DNA of 21,536 nucleotides, taken from the NCBI GenBank assembly GCA_002450895.1, contig DKAR01000172.1:1-21536 (forward strand), read 5' to 3'. Position numbers and translations under genes: made by a program. Below, piece by piece: positions 15,263-21,536 of this stretch. How positions within the stretch are numbered: position 1 is the first letter of the stretch; each line of letters starts with the position of its first letter. The notes under the pieces were generated by a model. The model had not been told where the DNA came from and ran no database searches. It worked only from the letters and a program-made list of their open reading frames with translations. Source of the stretch: Proteobacteria bacterium UBA6921 (lineage in GTDB: Bacteria > Pseudomonadota > Gammaproteobacteria > SG8-11).

Positions 15263-16921
15263 TCAGGCGTCCGTTGAGGATGGCCCCGGTTGTTTGTTTT
15301 TCCGCGCCAGCACCGAGTCGTAGAGCTTCAGGAATTCCGAGACATCAATCGGCTTGGTGACGTACCCGTCAAACTCGGACGTCTCGGCGCGTTCCAGATC
15401 GCGCGGCATGGCGTTTGCGGTAACCGCAATGATGGGAATATCGCGGGTCGCGGGATCACCGCGCAGGCGGGTCAGAACTTCATATCCATCCATGTCCGGA
15501 AGGTTAATGTCGAGAAGGATAAGGTCAGGAACATGGTCCCGTGCGAGTTGCAGTCCGAGCATGGGATCGGCCGCCGCGAGCAGGCGCGTGTTCGCGCGCG
15601 TCAGGATTAGCCTTTCCATCAGTCGCAGATTGGCCGGATTGTCCTCAATGTAGAGAACATTGGTCGTGTTCATCTCTGAGGCGTCTCCATTTCCGAACGC
15701 GCCGCGCTGCAGTTCCGACGCGAATGCCGATGAAATTCGCGTCGGCGGAAATTCAATCCAGAACGTGGTTCCCACGTCGGGCTCGCTTTCAAACCCGATG
15801 TGGCCGCCCATCAGTTCCACCAGGCGTTTTGCAATGACCAACCCGATGCCGCTGCCCTGAACGGATCCTCCCTCCTGTCCCAGCCGATTGAATGGCATGA
15901 ACACCTGGGATTGCCGGTCCGCGGGAATTCCGTAACCGGTGTCCTGAACAGAAATTCGTGTTTTGTAAGCGTCGCAGGGTTCTACGATGACCTTAACGGA
16001 ACCACCTTCACGGTTGTATTTGATCGCGTTGGAAAGCAGATTCAACAGGACCTGCTTTGTTCGAACATAGTCGGCGAGAATTGCACCATCCTCGCCGCAT
16101 CGAAGATCGAGAGAAAAAGAAATATTCTTCGCCGTTAGCATCGGTCGAATGGCGTCAAACGATGCCTCGACGACTTCGCGCATTGGCACCGGCTCGATCG
16201 AAATCGGAATTCGACCGGCCTCGATGCGTGACAGATCCAAAAGTTCGGAGATCAGTTCCAATAAGATGTTGGCCGAGCTGAGGATGACATCAACGCTCTC
16301 ACGTTGGTGCGCCGTCAGGGCCGGCTGCTCGGTTTCAAGCAGCTGCGCAAACCCGATGATCGAGTGCAGCGGCGTGCGCAGCTCGTGGCTCATGTTCGAA
16401 AGAAATTCGCTCTTTGCGCGACTGGCCTTTTCTGCAAGTTCGCGCGCGTTGAGAAGCTCAAGCTCATAACGCTTGCGGCGGGAAACGTCGTGAATGATCC
16501 CGGTGAACATCCGGCGCCCGCCGACGTTCATTTCACTAACTGAAAGGTCCACGGGAAATACCGAACCGTTCTTGCGCTGTGCCAGAACCTCGCGCCCGAT
16601 GCCGATAATGCGGCGCTCACCGTATTGATGATAGCGATTGATATATTGGTCGTGTTTTTCCCGTTCCGGCGCAGGCATCAGCATGCTGACGTTGTTGCCT
16701 TTGACTTCGGCGAGCGTGTAACCAAACAGGCGCTCTCCGGCGGTGTTCATGGACTCGATCGTTCCGCGTTCGTCGATGGTAATGATTGCGTCGACTGCAG
16801 TATCAAGGATCGCAGCGAGTCGCGCTTTATCCAGCGCGGTAAATGCGACATTGTCGAGCCCGGTATCAATTTCAAGGGAAGGTGGTAAGCGAGAGTCTTG
16901 AGATTTATCGCTGCTGCTCAT
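15263..16921 (-). CDS. Hybrid histidine kinase with FixL-like heme PAS and C-terminal receiver
   Basis: A 552-residue cytoplasmic kinase. The PAS domain (about 30-150) closely follows the oxygen sensor FixL: ITIDERGTIESMN, RLFGY, VSMLMPAPEREKHDQYI, IIGIGREV and FTGIIHDV. His90 is followed by Arg96 (+6) and Arg110 (+20), the spacing of the heme His200, Arg206 and Arg220 of Bradyrhizobium FixL. HisKA has SEFLSNMSHELRTPLHS (His179). The ATPase has LLNLLSNAIKYN, DTGYGI and GSGIGLVIAKRLV. The receiver has VLYIEDN, Asp471 in LLDINLPDMDGY, and TKP. ATG 16921 is preferred to the in-frame TTG at 16942, which would add seven residues of no known role. The five-PAS kinase follows after 2 nt. Kinase identity is certain; oxygen sensing is inferred. 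Confidence 0.93.
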   Translation of the reverse strand: MSSSDKSQDSRLPPSLEIDTGLDNVAFTALDKARLAAILDTAVDAIITIDERGTIESMNTAGERLFGYTLAEVKGNNVSMLMPAPEREKHDQYINRYHQYGERRIIGIGREVLAQRKNGSVFPVDLSVSEMNVGGRRMFTGIIHDVSRRKRYELELLNARELAEKASRAKSEFLSNMSHELRTPLHSIIGFAQLLETEQPALTAHQRESVDVILSSANILLELISELLDLSRIEAGRIPISIEPVPMREVVEASFDAIRPMLTAKNISFSLDLRCGEDGAILADYVRTKQVLLNLLSNAIKYNREGGSVKVIVEPCDAYKTRISVQDTGYGIPADRQSQVFMPFNRLGQEGGSVQGSGIGLVIAKRLVELMGGHIGFESEPDVGTTFWIEFPPTRISSAFASELQRGAFGNGDASEMNTTNVLYIEDNPANLRLMERLILTRANTRLLAAADPMLGLQLARDHVPDLILLDINLPDMDGYEVLTRLRGDPATRDIPIIAVTANAMPRDLERAETSEFDGYVTKPIDVSEFLKLYDSVLARKNKQPGPSSTDA

Positions 16922-17048
16922 GATGGATCCCGACCTATTCAATAAAAATAGTAGTCTATTTATGACGCCTGTATCGGTCCACTGCGAATTTCGAACCCTC
17001 CCAAAATTTCGGCCAAAAAAAGGCGAGCATTATGGTTGGGTAAGAAAA

Positions 17049-18164
17049 CTATGGAAAAATTGTGCTGCCGCTGGTGTCGGGTAGCTTCGGAAGGGAAACA
17101 ACCGGGCGCTTCCCGGTCAGCGTCTTAAGAAAGGCGACGATGTCGTCGACCTCCTGATTCGGTAGCTCTTTCTTCAATTGCGTTTTGGCCATCATGCGCA
17201 CGGCCTCTTCGAGCGTGCGCGCGGACCCATTGTGAAAGTAGGGCGCCGTGAGTGCGATATTGCGTAACGGTGGCACGCGCCAGAGGCGCTTGTGTCCTGG
17301 GTCGTGATCGAATTCAAACACGCCCTGGTCATCGGCAATATGGTGGGACGCGTCATATTCCGTACCGAGATGGTTGGGAAAGAGTTCGTAAAAACCGTCA
17401 CCCATGCCGAGCGCGGGCCCTGGGGCCGGCCCGGCAAAATTGACGCCGAAATGGCAGGAAAGGCATTCCACGGTACGAAACAGTTCCTTGCCGCGCAGCT
17501 CCTGCTCTGTCAGTGATTTCTTTTCGCCGCGAATGAATGCGTCATAACGGCTGTCGGGCGTGAACAGCGTGCGCTCAAAGGAAGCGACGGCACGGGCCGC
17601 CGACGCGAGCGTCACCTCTGTTCCGAATACTTTTTTGAACGAAGTAACGTATCCCGGAATTTTTCGCAGACGTGCGATGAGTTCGTCGGTCTGGGTGAAT
17701 CCGCTTATCGTCGGGTCCGCAACATGATCGACGAACTGGTCTTCCAGGCTGCGCGCTCGCCCATCCCAATACAGCACGGTTTGAAAGCCTATATTCCATA
17801 GCGTCGGGGCACTGCGACGTGTCGTTGCGCCATTGTGGCCGATCGAAAACGCGCGGCCGTCCTCACCGCCTGCTGCCAGGTTGTGGCACCCGTTGCAGGT
17901 CTGCGTACCGTCCACGCTGAGCCGGGGATCAAAAAACAGTTTCTTGCCGAGCTCAATCTTGGCCTTGCTTTGCGGGTTGTCCGCCGGGATGGGCACGTCC
18001 TTCGGCAACGGCTGAAAGTAATCGAATGCCAGTACCGGGTTCGCCGCGAGCATCGTTGCGAAACTCAGTGTGGCAAGCAGGGATCGTTTTGATCTTTCTG
18101 TGATCCGAAAGATCGCCCATGGATTCAGGTGCGCTCGAGTCTGCATCGTCAATTTCCCGGCCAT
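17049..18164 (-). CDS. Di-heme cytochrome c peroxidase (CcpA/MauG family), periplasmic
   Basis: This 371-residue protein probably reduces hydrogen peroxide to water in the periplasm with electrons from small cytochromes. A signal peptide is visible: a basic region ITERSKR, a hydrophobic stretch about 29-45, and likely cleavage after NPVLA (residue 46). Two c-type heme sites follow, CNGCH (90-94) and CLSCH (234-238), with the family motifs ELGKKLFFDPRLS, WDGRA and TAPYFHNGS. ATG 18164 gives a long basic n-region; ATG 18146 (Met7) would give a more usual one. The gene is divergent from fliL and 127 nt upstream of the hybrid kinase start. Members of this family can also be MauG-like oxidases, but the length and motifs fit a peroxidase. 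Its place amid sensory genes is unusual. Confidence 0.92.
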   Translation of the reverse strand: MAGKLTMQTRAHLNPWAIFRITERSKRSLLATLSFATMLAANPVLAFDYFQPLPKDVPIPADNPQSKAKIELGKKLFFDPRLSVDGTQTCNGCHNLAAGGEDGRAFSIGHNGATTRRSAPTLWNIGFQTVLYWDGRARSLEDQFVDHVADPTISGFTQTDELIARLRKIPGYVTSFKKVFGTEVTLASAARAVASFERTLFTPDSRYDAFIRGEKKSLTEQELRGKELFRTVECLSCHFGVNFAGPAPGPALGMGDGFYELFPNHLGTEYDASHHIADDQGVFEFDHDPGHKRLWRVPPLRNIALTAPYFHNGSARTLEEAVRMMAKTQLKKELPNQEVDDIVAFLKTLTGKRPVVSLPKLPDTSGSTIFP

Positions 18165-18182
18165 GCGTAAAGAAGTCCCTCG

Positions 18183-18209
18183 TCAAGCATTCGGCGCTGC
18201 GGCCGATAG
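18183..18209 (+). promoter_or_regulatory. Sigma-28 (FliA)-type promoter upstream of fliL
   Basis: TCAAG (18183-18187), a 14-nt spacer and GCCGATAG (18202-18209) give seven of eight matches at the -10, with the same spacing as the promoter at 8451. Transcription would start near 18216, about 108 nt before the fliL start. It lies in the 159-nt gap between the divergent peroxidase gene and fliL. Confidence 0.65.
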
Positions 18210-18256
18210 CGTTCGTAAGGCGGCGATTTTATGGGAAAAAAGAAACCGTCGTCCAC

Positions 18257-18272
18257 TGGCATATGAATTGCT
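18257..18272 (+). promoter_or_regulatory. Sigma-54 (RpoN) promoter of the fliLMNOP operon
   Basis: TGGCATATGAATTGCT matches the consensus TGGCACG-N4-TTGCW with the invariant GG (18258-18259) and GC (18270-18271) at the required spacing. Transcription would begin near 18283, about 40 nt before fliL ATG 18324. This fits the RpoN/FleQ-type control of fliL operons in Pseudomonas and Vibrio. It also excludes the in-frame ATG at 18276, which lies before that start point. Confidence 0.8.
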
Positions 18273-18323
18273 CCGGTGTGCGGCGAGGCAGTCTGTTTAT
18301 CGATTGATGAGAGGCGTGGGCGC

Positions 18324-18938
18324 ATGGCGAAAGGTGATGACGACAAAGGAAAAGGCGACGTTGAAGTCGAGGCCGGCAAAAAATCCGGAAGCAAGAAGAC
18401 CATTCTTATCATCGTCGGCGTGGTGCTAGGCAGCCTCATTCTGTTGGGCGGGACCATTGGTGGAACCGTCTATTTCATGAGCAAGGGAGCGGGCAAGAGC
18501 AAGTCCGCCAAGAAAGGCGGCAAGGAAGCGGATACGGCCGAAGCAGATACCGCGGAAGAAGACACATCGTCCGCAGACTCCGGGGATGGCGAAGGTGATG
18601 GAGAGGGCGATGCGCCGTCCGTCGCCAATTACGTCCCAATCGATCCGGCGTTTGTGGTGAATTTTGAAGGCGCCGGCCCCGCGCGATTCCTGCAGATCAC
18701 AGTCGAACTGATGACCCGCCATCCGGAAGTCGTCGAACACATCAAGAAACACATGCCGGTGATTCGCAACAACCTGGTGTTGCTGTTCGGCAGCCAGACC
18801 TACGACAAGGTCAACACGCTGCAAGGTAAGGAAGCGCTGCGGCAGGCGGCATTGGCCGAAGTCCAGAAAATTCTCGAAGCCGAGACCGGTGATTCCGGAG
18901 TCGAGGCGCTTTATTTCACCAGTTTCGTGATGCAGTAG
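18324..18938 (+). CDS. fliL: Flagellar basal-body-associated protein FliL
   Basis: FliL is a single-pass inner-membrane protein that sits near the stator ring and supports motor torque. The 204-residue product has a charged cytoplasmic N-terminus (about 1-25) and one membrane helix (about 26-51, ILIIVGVVLGSLILLGG). A Lys-rich and then very acidic, Gly/Asp/Glu-rich linker (about 55-95) follows. The periplasmic FliL domain has YVPIDPAFVVNF, RFLQITVELMTR, IRNNLVLLF and ends YFTSFVMQ. ATG 18324 is chosen because GAGAGG lies 9 nt upstream and because the sigma-54 start point falls between it and the earlier in-frame ATG. FliM follows after 12 nt. Confidence 0.95.
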   Translation: MAKGDDDKGKGDVEVEAGKKSGSKKTILIIVGVVLGSLILLGGTIGGTVYFMSKGAGKSKSAKKGGKEADTAEADTAEEDTSSADSGDGEGDGEGDAPSVANYVPIDPAFVVNFEGAGPARFLQITVELMTRHPEVVEHIKKHMPVIRNNLVLLFGSQTYDKVNTLQGKEALRQAALAEVQKILEAETGDSGVEALYFTSFVMQ

Positions 18939-18950
18939 TACGAGGCCGAA

Positions 18951-19952
18951 ATGTCTGTCTCCGATTTGTTGTCGCAGGATGAAATTGATGCGCTGTTGCA
19001 CGGCGTATCCAGCGGCGACATCGATACGCAGGGCCAGGAAGGCGCATCCGCCGATGGTGTTCATTCGTACGACTTCACCAGCCAGGACCGTATTGTTCGC
19101 GGTCGTATGCCGACGCTCGAAATGGTCAACGAGCGGTTTGCGCGCTACTTCCGCATTAGCCTGTTCAACATGCTGCGGCGCACGCCGGAAATTGCCGTGG
19201 GCGGCGTGCAGATGCTCAAGTTTGCAGAATATGTCCACAGCCTGTTTGTTCCCACCAGCCTGAATCTGATGAAGGTGCCGCCACTTCGCGGTACCGCGCT
19301 GCTGGTGTTCGACCCCAAGCTGGTATTTACCGTGGTCGACAATTTCTTCGGTGGCGATGGCCGGTTTCCCGCCAAGATCGAAGGTCGTGAATTCACGCCG
19401 ACTGAATTGCGCGTGATTCGCATGCTGATGGATCAGTGCTTCAAGGACATGAAAGAGGCGTGGGGGCCGGTCCTGAAAATCGATTTCGATTACATGAACT
19501 CGGAAGTGAATCCGCACTTCGCCAATATCGTCAGCCCGACCGAAGTCGTCGTTGTCAGCACATTCCATATCGAGCTCGAAGGCGGCAGCGGTGACCTGCA
19601 TCTGACGATGCCGTATTCGATGCTGGAGCCGATTCGCGAAACGCTGGACGCCGGTGTGCAAAGTGATCGTTCTGAACGCGACGATCGCTGGATCGGCGCG
19701 TTGCGCGAGGAAATCAGGACCGCTGACGTGAATTGTGTCGTCGATCTGTGCGAAGCCGAGTTGTCATTGCGCGAGGTCATGAAGCTGAAAGCCGGCGACA
19801 TCATCCCGATTGAAATGCCCAAGGTTGTAACGATGCGTGCCGAGGGCGTACCGGTATGCCGCGGCATTCTCGGAGCATCGCGCGGCAACGCCGCAGTAAA
19901 GGTCGTTGAACTGGTGGGCGCGACACCCAAACGGCAAATGGTTAAAGCGTAA
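18951..19952 (+). CDS. fliM: Flagellar motor switch protein FliM
   Basis: FliM is the C-ring subunit that binds phosphorylated CheY and reverses the motor. The 333-residue product starts with the CheY-binding segment LLSQDEIDALLHG (about 6-18). A short linker leads to the middle CheC-like domain, with YDFTSQDRIVRGRMPTLEMVNERFARYF in two adjoining stretches and the loop NFFGGDGRFPAKIEGREFT. The C-terminal SpoA domain runs from about 240 to 325 (EIRTADVNCVVDLCEAELSL). GAGG lies about 8 nt before the ATG. It is the likely end point of the chemotaxis pathway encoded upstream. Length and motifs are normal; FliN follows after 29 nt. Confidence 0.97.
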   Translation: MSVSDLLSQDEIDALLHGVSSGDIDTQGQEGASADGVHSYDFTSQDRIVRGRMPTLEMVNERFARYFRISLFNMLRRTPEIAVGGVQMLKFAEYVHSLFVPTSLNLMKVPPLRGTALLVFDPKLVFTVVDNFFGGDGRFPAKIEGREFTPTELRVIRMLMDQCFKDMKEAWGPVLKIDFDYMNSEVNPHFANIVSPTEVVVVSTFHIELEGGSGDLHLTMPYSMLEPIRETLDAGVQSDRSERDDRWIGALREEIRTADVNCVVDLCEAELSLREVMKLKAGDIIPIEMPKVVTMRAEGVPVCRGILGASRGNAAVKVVELVGATPKRQMVKA

Positions 19953-19981
19953 ACGCAGCAAGTGAAGTCGAGGGTAAAGAT

Positions 19982-20374
19982 ATGAGTGAGACAACAGAAA
20001 CGACCGGTAGTGGATCCGATGACTGGGCTGCTGCAATGCAGGAGCAGGCCGGTGATGTCGAAAAAGCCGAGCTCCCCAATCTGGTTGCGGAGGCAGGCGG
20101 TCCGACGATGGAGGATACAAGCCTGGATGTCATTCTCGACATACCGGTGTCCATTTCCATGGAAGTGGGGCAGACCTCCATCAGCATCCGGAATCTTCTG
20201 CAGCTGAACCAGGGTTCCGTTGTGGAGCTGGACCGGCTCGCCGGTGAACCACTCGACGTGAAAGTCAACGGAACATTAATCGCGCACGGCGAAGTCGTCG
20301 TGGTGAACGAAAAGTTCGGCATCCGCCTGACGGATGTGATCAGCGCCAGTGAGCGCATCAAGAAACTTAAATGA
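19982..20374 (+). CDS. fliN: Flagellar motor switch protein FliN
   Basis: FliN forms the lower part of the C ring with FliM and helps bind CheY-P and the export ATPase complex. The 130-residue product has an acidic, poorly conserved N-terminus (about 1-48) and then a SpoA domain with LDVILDIPVSISMEVG, LLQLNQGSVVELDRLAGEPL and VNGTLIAHGEVVVVNEKFGIRLTD in adjoining stretches. GAGGG lies just upstream of the ATG. Its stop overlaps the fliO start (ATGA), which suggests translational coupling. Confidence 0.97.
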   Translation: MSETTETTGSGSDDWAAAMQEQAGDVEKAELPNLVAEAGGPTMEDTSLDVILDIPVSISMEVGQTSISIRNLLQLNQGSVVELDRLAGEPLDVKVNGTLIAHGEVVVVNEKFGIRLTDVISASERIKKLK

Positions 20375-20814
20375 CGTGGTGCGGTTTTATGTCGAGACTG
20401 ATCCGAAGGGTGCAACAAGTCGCTGTGTTGTCGGCTGTGTCCGGCGCTGCTATGGCTGCGGATACTGCGCCGGTCGCAACCGCGACGGGCGGCGTCTTCC
20501 AGATGATCGTCGGATTGGGCATCGTGCTCGCCATTCTCATTGGCGGTGCCCTGTTGCTGCGTCGCTTTATGAGTCTTCCCGTCAGCGGAAGCAGTCCACT
20601 GAAGATTGTGACCGGGCTTTCACTGAGCCCGCGTGATCGCCTGATTGTTGTTCAGGTCGGCGAGCGTCAGCTTCTGCTGGGACTTTCCCCGGGCCGAATA
20701 CAAACCCTGCATGTTCTCGAGCAACCTCTGGATCTGGGCGGAACGCCGGAATCCTCGCTGAACCAGCTCGGTCAGCGTTTCGGCGCCATCCTTCAGAACC
20801 AGATGAAGAGATAG
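20371..20814 (+). CDS. fliO: Flagellar export protein FliO
   Basis: FliO is a small membrane protein that helps assemble FliP in the flagellar type III export gate. The 147-residue product has a signal-like N-terminus (residues 7-30, ending SGAAMA) and a membrane helix (about 42-64, FQMIVGLGIVLAILIGGALL). A cytoplasmic domain follows with LKIVTGLSLSPRDRLIVVQVGERQLLLGLSPG in adjoining stretches, the usual FliO signature. The start overlaps the fliN stop by 4 nt; Met7 at 20389 is a possible alternative that would place the signal segment at the very N-terminus. FliP begins 2 nt after the stop. Confidence 0.92.
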   Translation: MTWCGFMSRLIRRVQQVAVLSAVSGAAMAADTAPVATATGGVFQMIVGLGIVLAILIGGALLLRRFMSLPVSGSSPLKIVTGLSLSPRDRLIVVQVGERQLLLGLSPGRIQTLHVLEQPLDLGGTPESSLNQLGQRFGAILQNQMKR

Positions 20815-20816
20815 TT

Positions 20817-21536
20817 ATGCGTTCATCACTGCATCGGCCAGTCGTATCCACTGTACTGGTTCAATCGGCCTTGCCGCGGCGACGCAAGGCGCTGGACATC
20901 CTGTTCGCGGCGATTCTTTTCGGCTTTCTCTCGCTTGCGGTCGCTTCATTCGCTAACGCGGCGGATCTGTCGATGCCCGCACTGACCGTGACCTCCGGTC
21001 CGCAGGGCCAGCAAACCTGGTCATTGAGTTTGCAGGTTCTGATCCTGATGACGGCGCTGACGTTCCTTCCGGCGGCGCTCATCATGATGACTTCGTTTAC
21101 GCGCATCGTGATTGTCCTCGCGATTCTGCGCCAGGCCATCGGCTTGCCACAGACGCCACCCAACCAGATTCTTGTCGGGCTTTCCCTGTTCCTGACCTTC
21201 TTCATCATGTCGCCGGTATTCGAGCGCTCGTATTCCGAGGGAATCAAGCCTTATATGGACGACAAGGTCGCGTCGGAAGAGGCCTTCGACAAGGCGATCA
21301 TTCCGTTCAAGACGTTCATGATGAACCAGACGCGCGCACCGGATATCGAGCTGTTTGCCGGGATCGCGCAGAAAGACAATCTCGATGCCGACCACATTCC
21401 GTTGTCGATTCTCCTTCCCGCATTCGTGACCAGCGAGTTGAAAACCGCGTTTCAGATCGGATTCCTGCTGTTCCTTCCATTCCTGATCATCGACCTTGTA
21501 GTGGCGAGCATTCTGATGGCGATGGGCATGATGATG
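20817..21536 (+). CDS. fliP: Flagellar export gate protein FliP, 3' end cut by the window
   Basis: FliP forms the core of the flagellar type III export channel with FliQ and FliR in the inner membrane. The frame is open for 240 codons to the last base of the window, so the C-terminus is missing. A signal peptide is visible: basic PRRRK (about 20-24), a hydrophobic stretch to about 46, and likely cleavage after FANA (residue 48). The mature part has VLILMTALTFLPAALIMMTSFTRI in adjoining stretches, LRQAIGLPQTPPNQIL, GLSLFLTFFIMSP and the late LPAFVTSELKTAFQIGF followed by hydrophobic helices. All are typical of FliP, and only the last few dozen residues should be lacking. It starts 2 nt after fliO with GAAGAG upstream. 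Confidence 0.95.
   Translation, partial: MRSSLHRPVVSTVLVQSALPRRRKALDILFAAILFGFLSLAVASFANAADLSMPALTVTSGPQGQQTWSLSLQVLILMTALTFLPAALIMMTSFTRIVIVLAILRQAIGLPQTPPNQILVGLSLFLTFFIMSPVFERSYSEGIKPYMDDKVASEEAFDKAIIPFKTFMMNQTRAPDIELFAGIAQKDNLDADHIPLSILLPAFVTSELKTAFQIGFLLFLPFLIIDLVVASILMAMGMMM

Noticed and set aside
16922..16942. TTG 16942 as start of the hybrid kinase
   Set aside because: It adds only seven residues without motif support; ATG 16921 is the more usual start codon.
16990..17033. Possible sigma-28 promoter (TAATG-N14-GCCGAAAT on the - strand) before the hybrid kinase
   Set aside because: Only six of eight -10 bases match and the -35 is poor compared with the three good sites; likely chance.
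18276..18323. Longer fliL start at ATG 18276
   Set aside because: It lies before the predicted sigma-54 start point and has no ribosome binding site; the extension is not FliL-like.
18426..19661. A 411-codon open frame on the - strand opposite fliL and fliM
   Set aside because: It is antisense to two well-supported flagellar genes, has a His/Arg/Gln-rich composition typical of shadow frames, and shows no family motif.

Overview
The window is a chemotaxis and flagellar gene block from a motile, flagellated proteobacterium, most likely a gammaproteobacterium. Moderately high GC, matches to both sigma-28 and sigma-54 promoters, the fliLMNOP order and the cheA-cheW-receptor-cheR-cheD-cheB order support this. 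A betaproteobacterium cannot be excluded. No rRNA, tRNA, CRISPR array, insertion sequence or phage gene was seen.

Layout. Positions 1-8187 (+ strand) hold a chemotaxis cluster: the 3' part of cheA, cheW, a soluble receptor, cheR, cheD, cheB and a second, nearly duplicate cheW. The order matches the Pseudomonas aeruginosa che2 cluster (cheA-cheW-aer2-cheR-cheD-cheB). The receptor has an N-terminal globin, three tandem Aer2-type PAS domains, a HAMP-like linker, a signalling hairpin and a C-terminal CheR-docking pentapeptide. Positions 8451-12524 (+) hold a tandemly duplicated partner-switching module behind a strong sigma-28-type promoter. Each unit is a STAS anti-sigma-factor antagonist plus a REC-PP2C-HATPase regulator (HsbA/HsbR-like). 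The ATPase site of the first regulator is destroyed; that of the second is intact. Positions 12531-18164 (- strand) hold a five-PAS histidine kinase, a hybrid kinase whose PAS carries the FixL heme-ligand pattern, and a di-heme cytochrome c peroxidase. From 18183 to the end (+) runs fliL-fliM-fliN-fliO-fliP (fliP cut by the window edge), behind a sigma-28-type and a sigma-54-type promoter.

How the parts may work together. CheA, CheW and the receptor form the signalling complex; CheR, CheB and CheD adapt the receptor; phosphorylated CheY, not encoded in this window, would act on FliM. The STAS/REC-PP2C modules probably act on flagellar gene expression through an anti-sigma factor such as FlgM, as in P. 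aeruginosa; this is inferred from architecture and the sigma-28 promoter. The main theme is heme and oxygen: globin, three candidate heme-PAS domains, a FixL-like PAS and a c-type peroxidase all lie within about 16.6 kb. The globin-Aer2 hybrid receptor and the duplicated STAS/regulator pair with one dead kinase domain are the two most unusual systems here.
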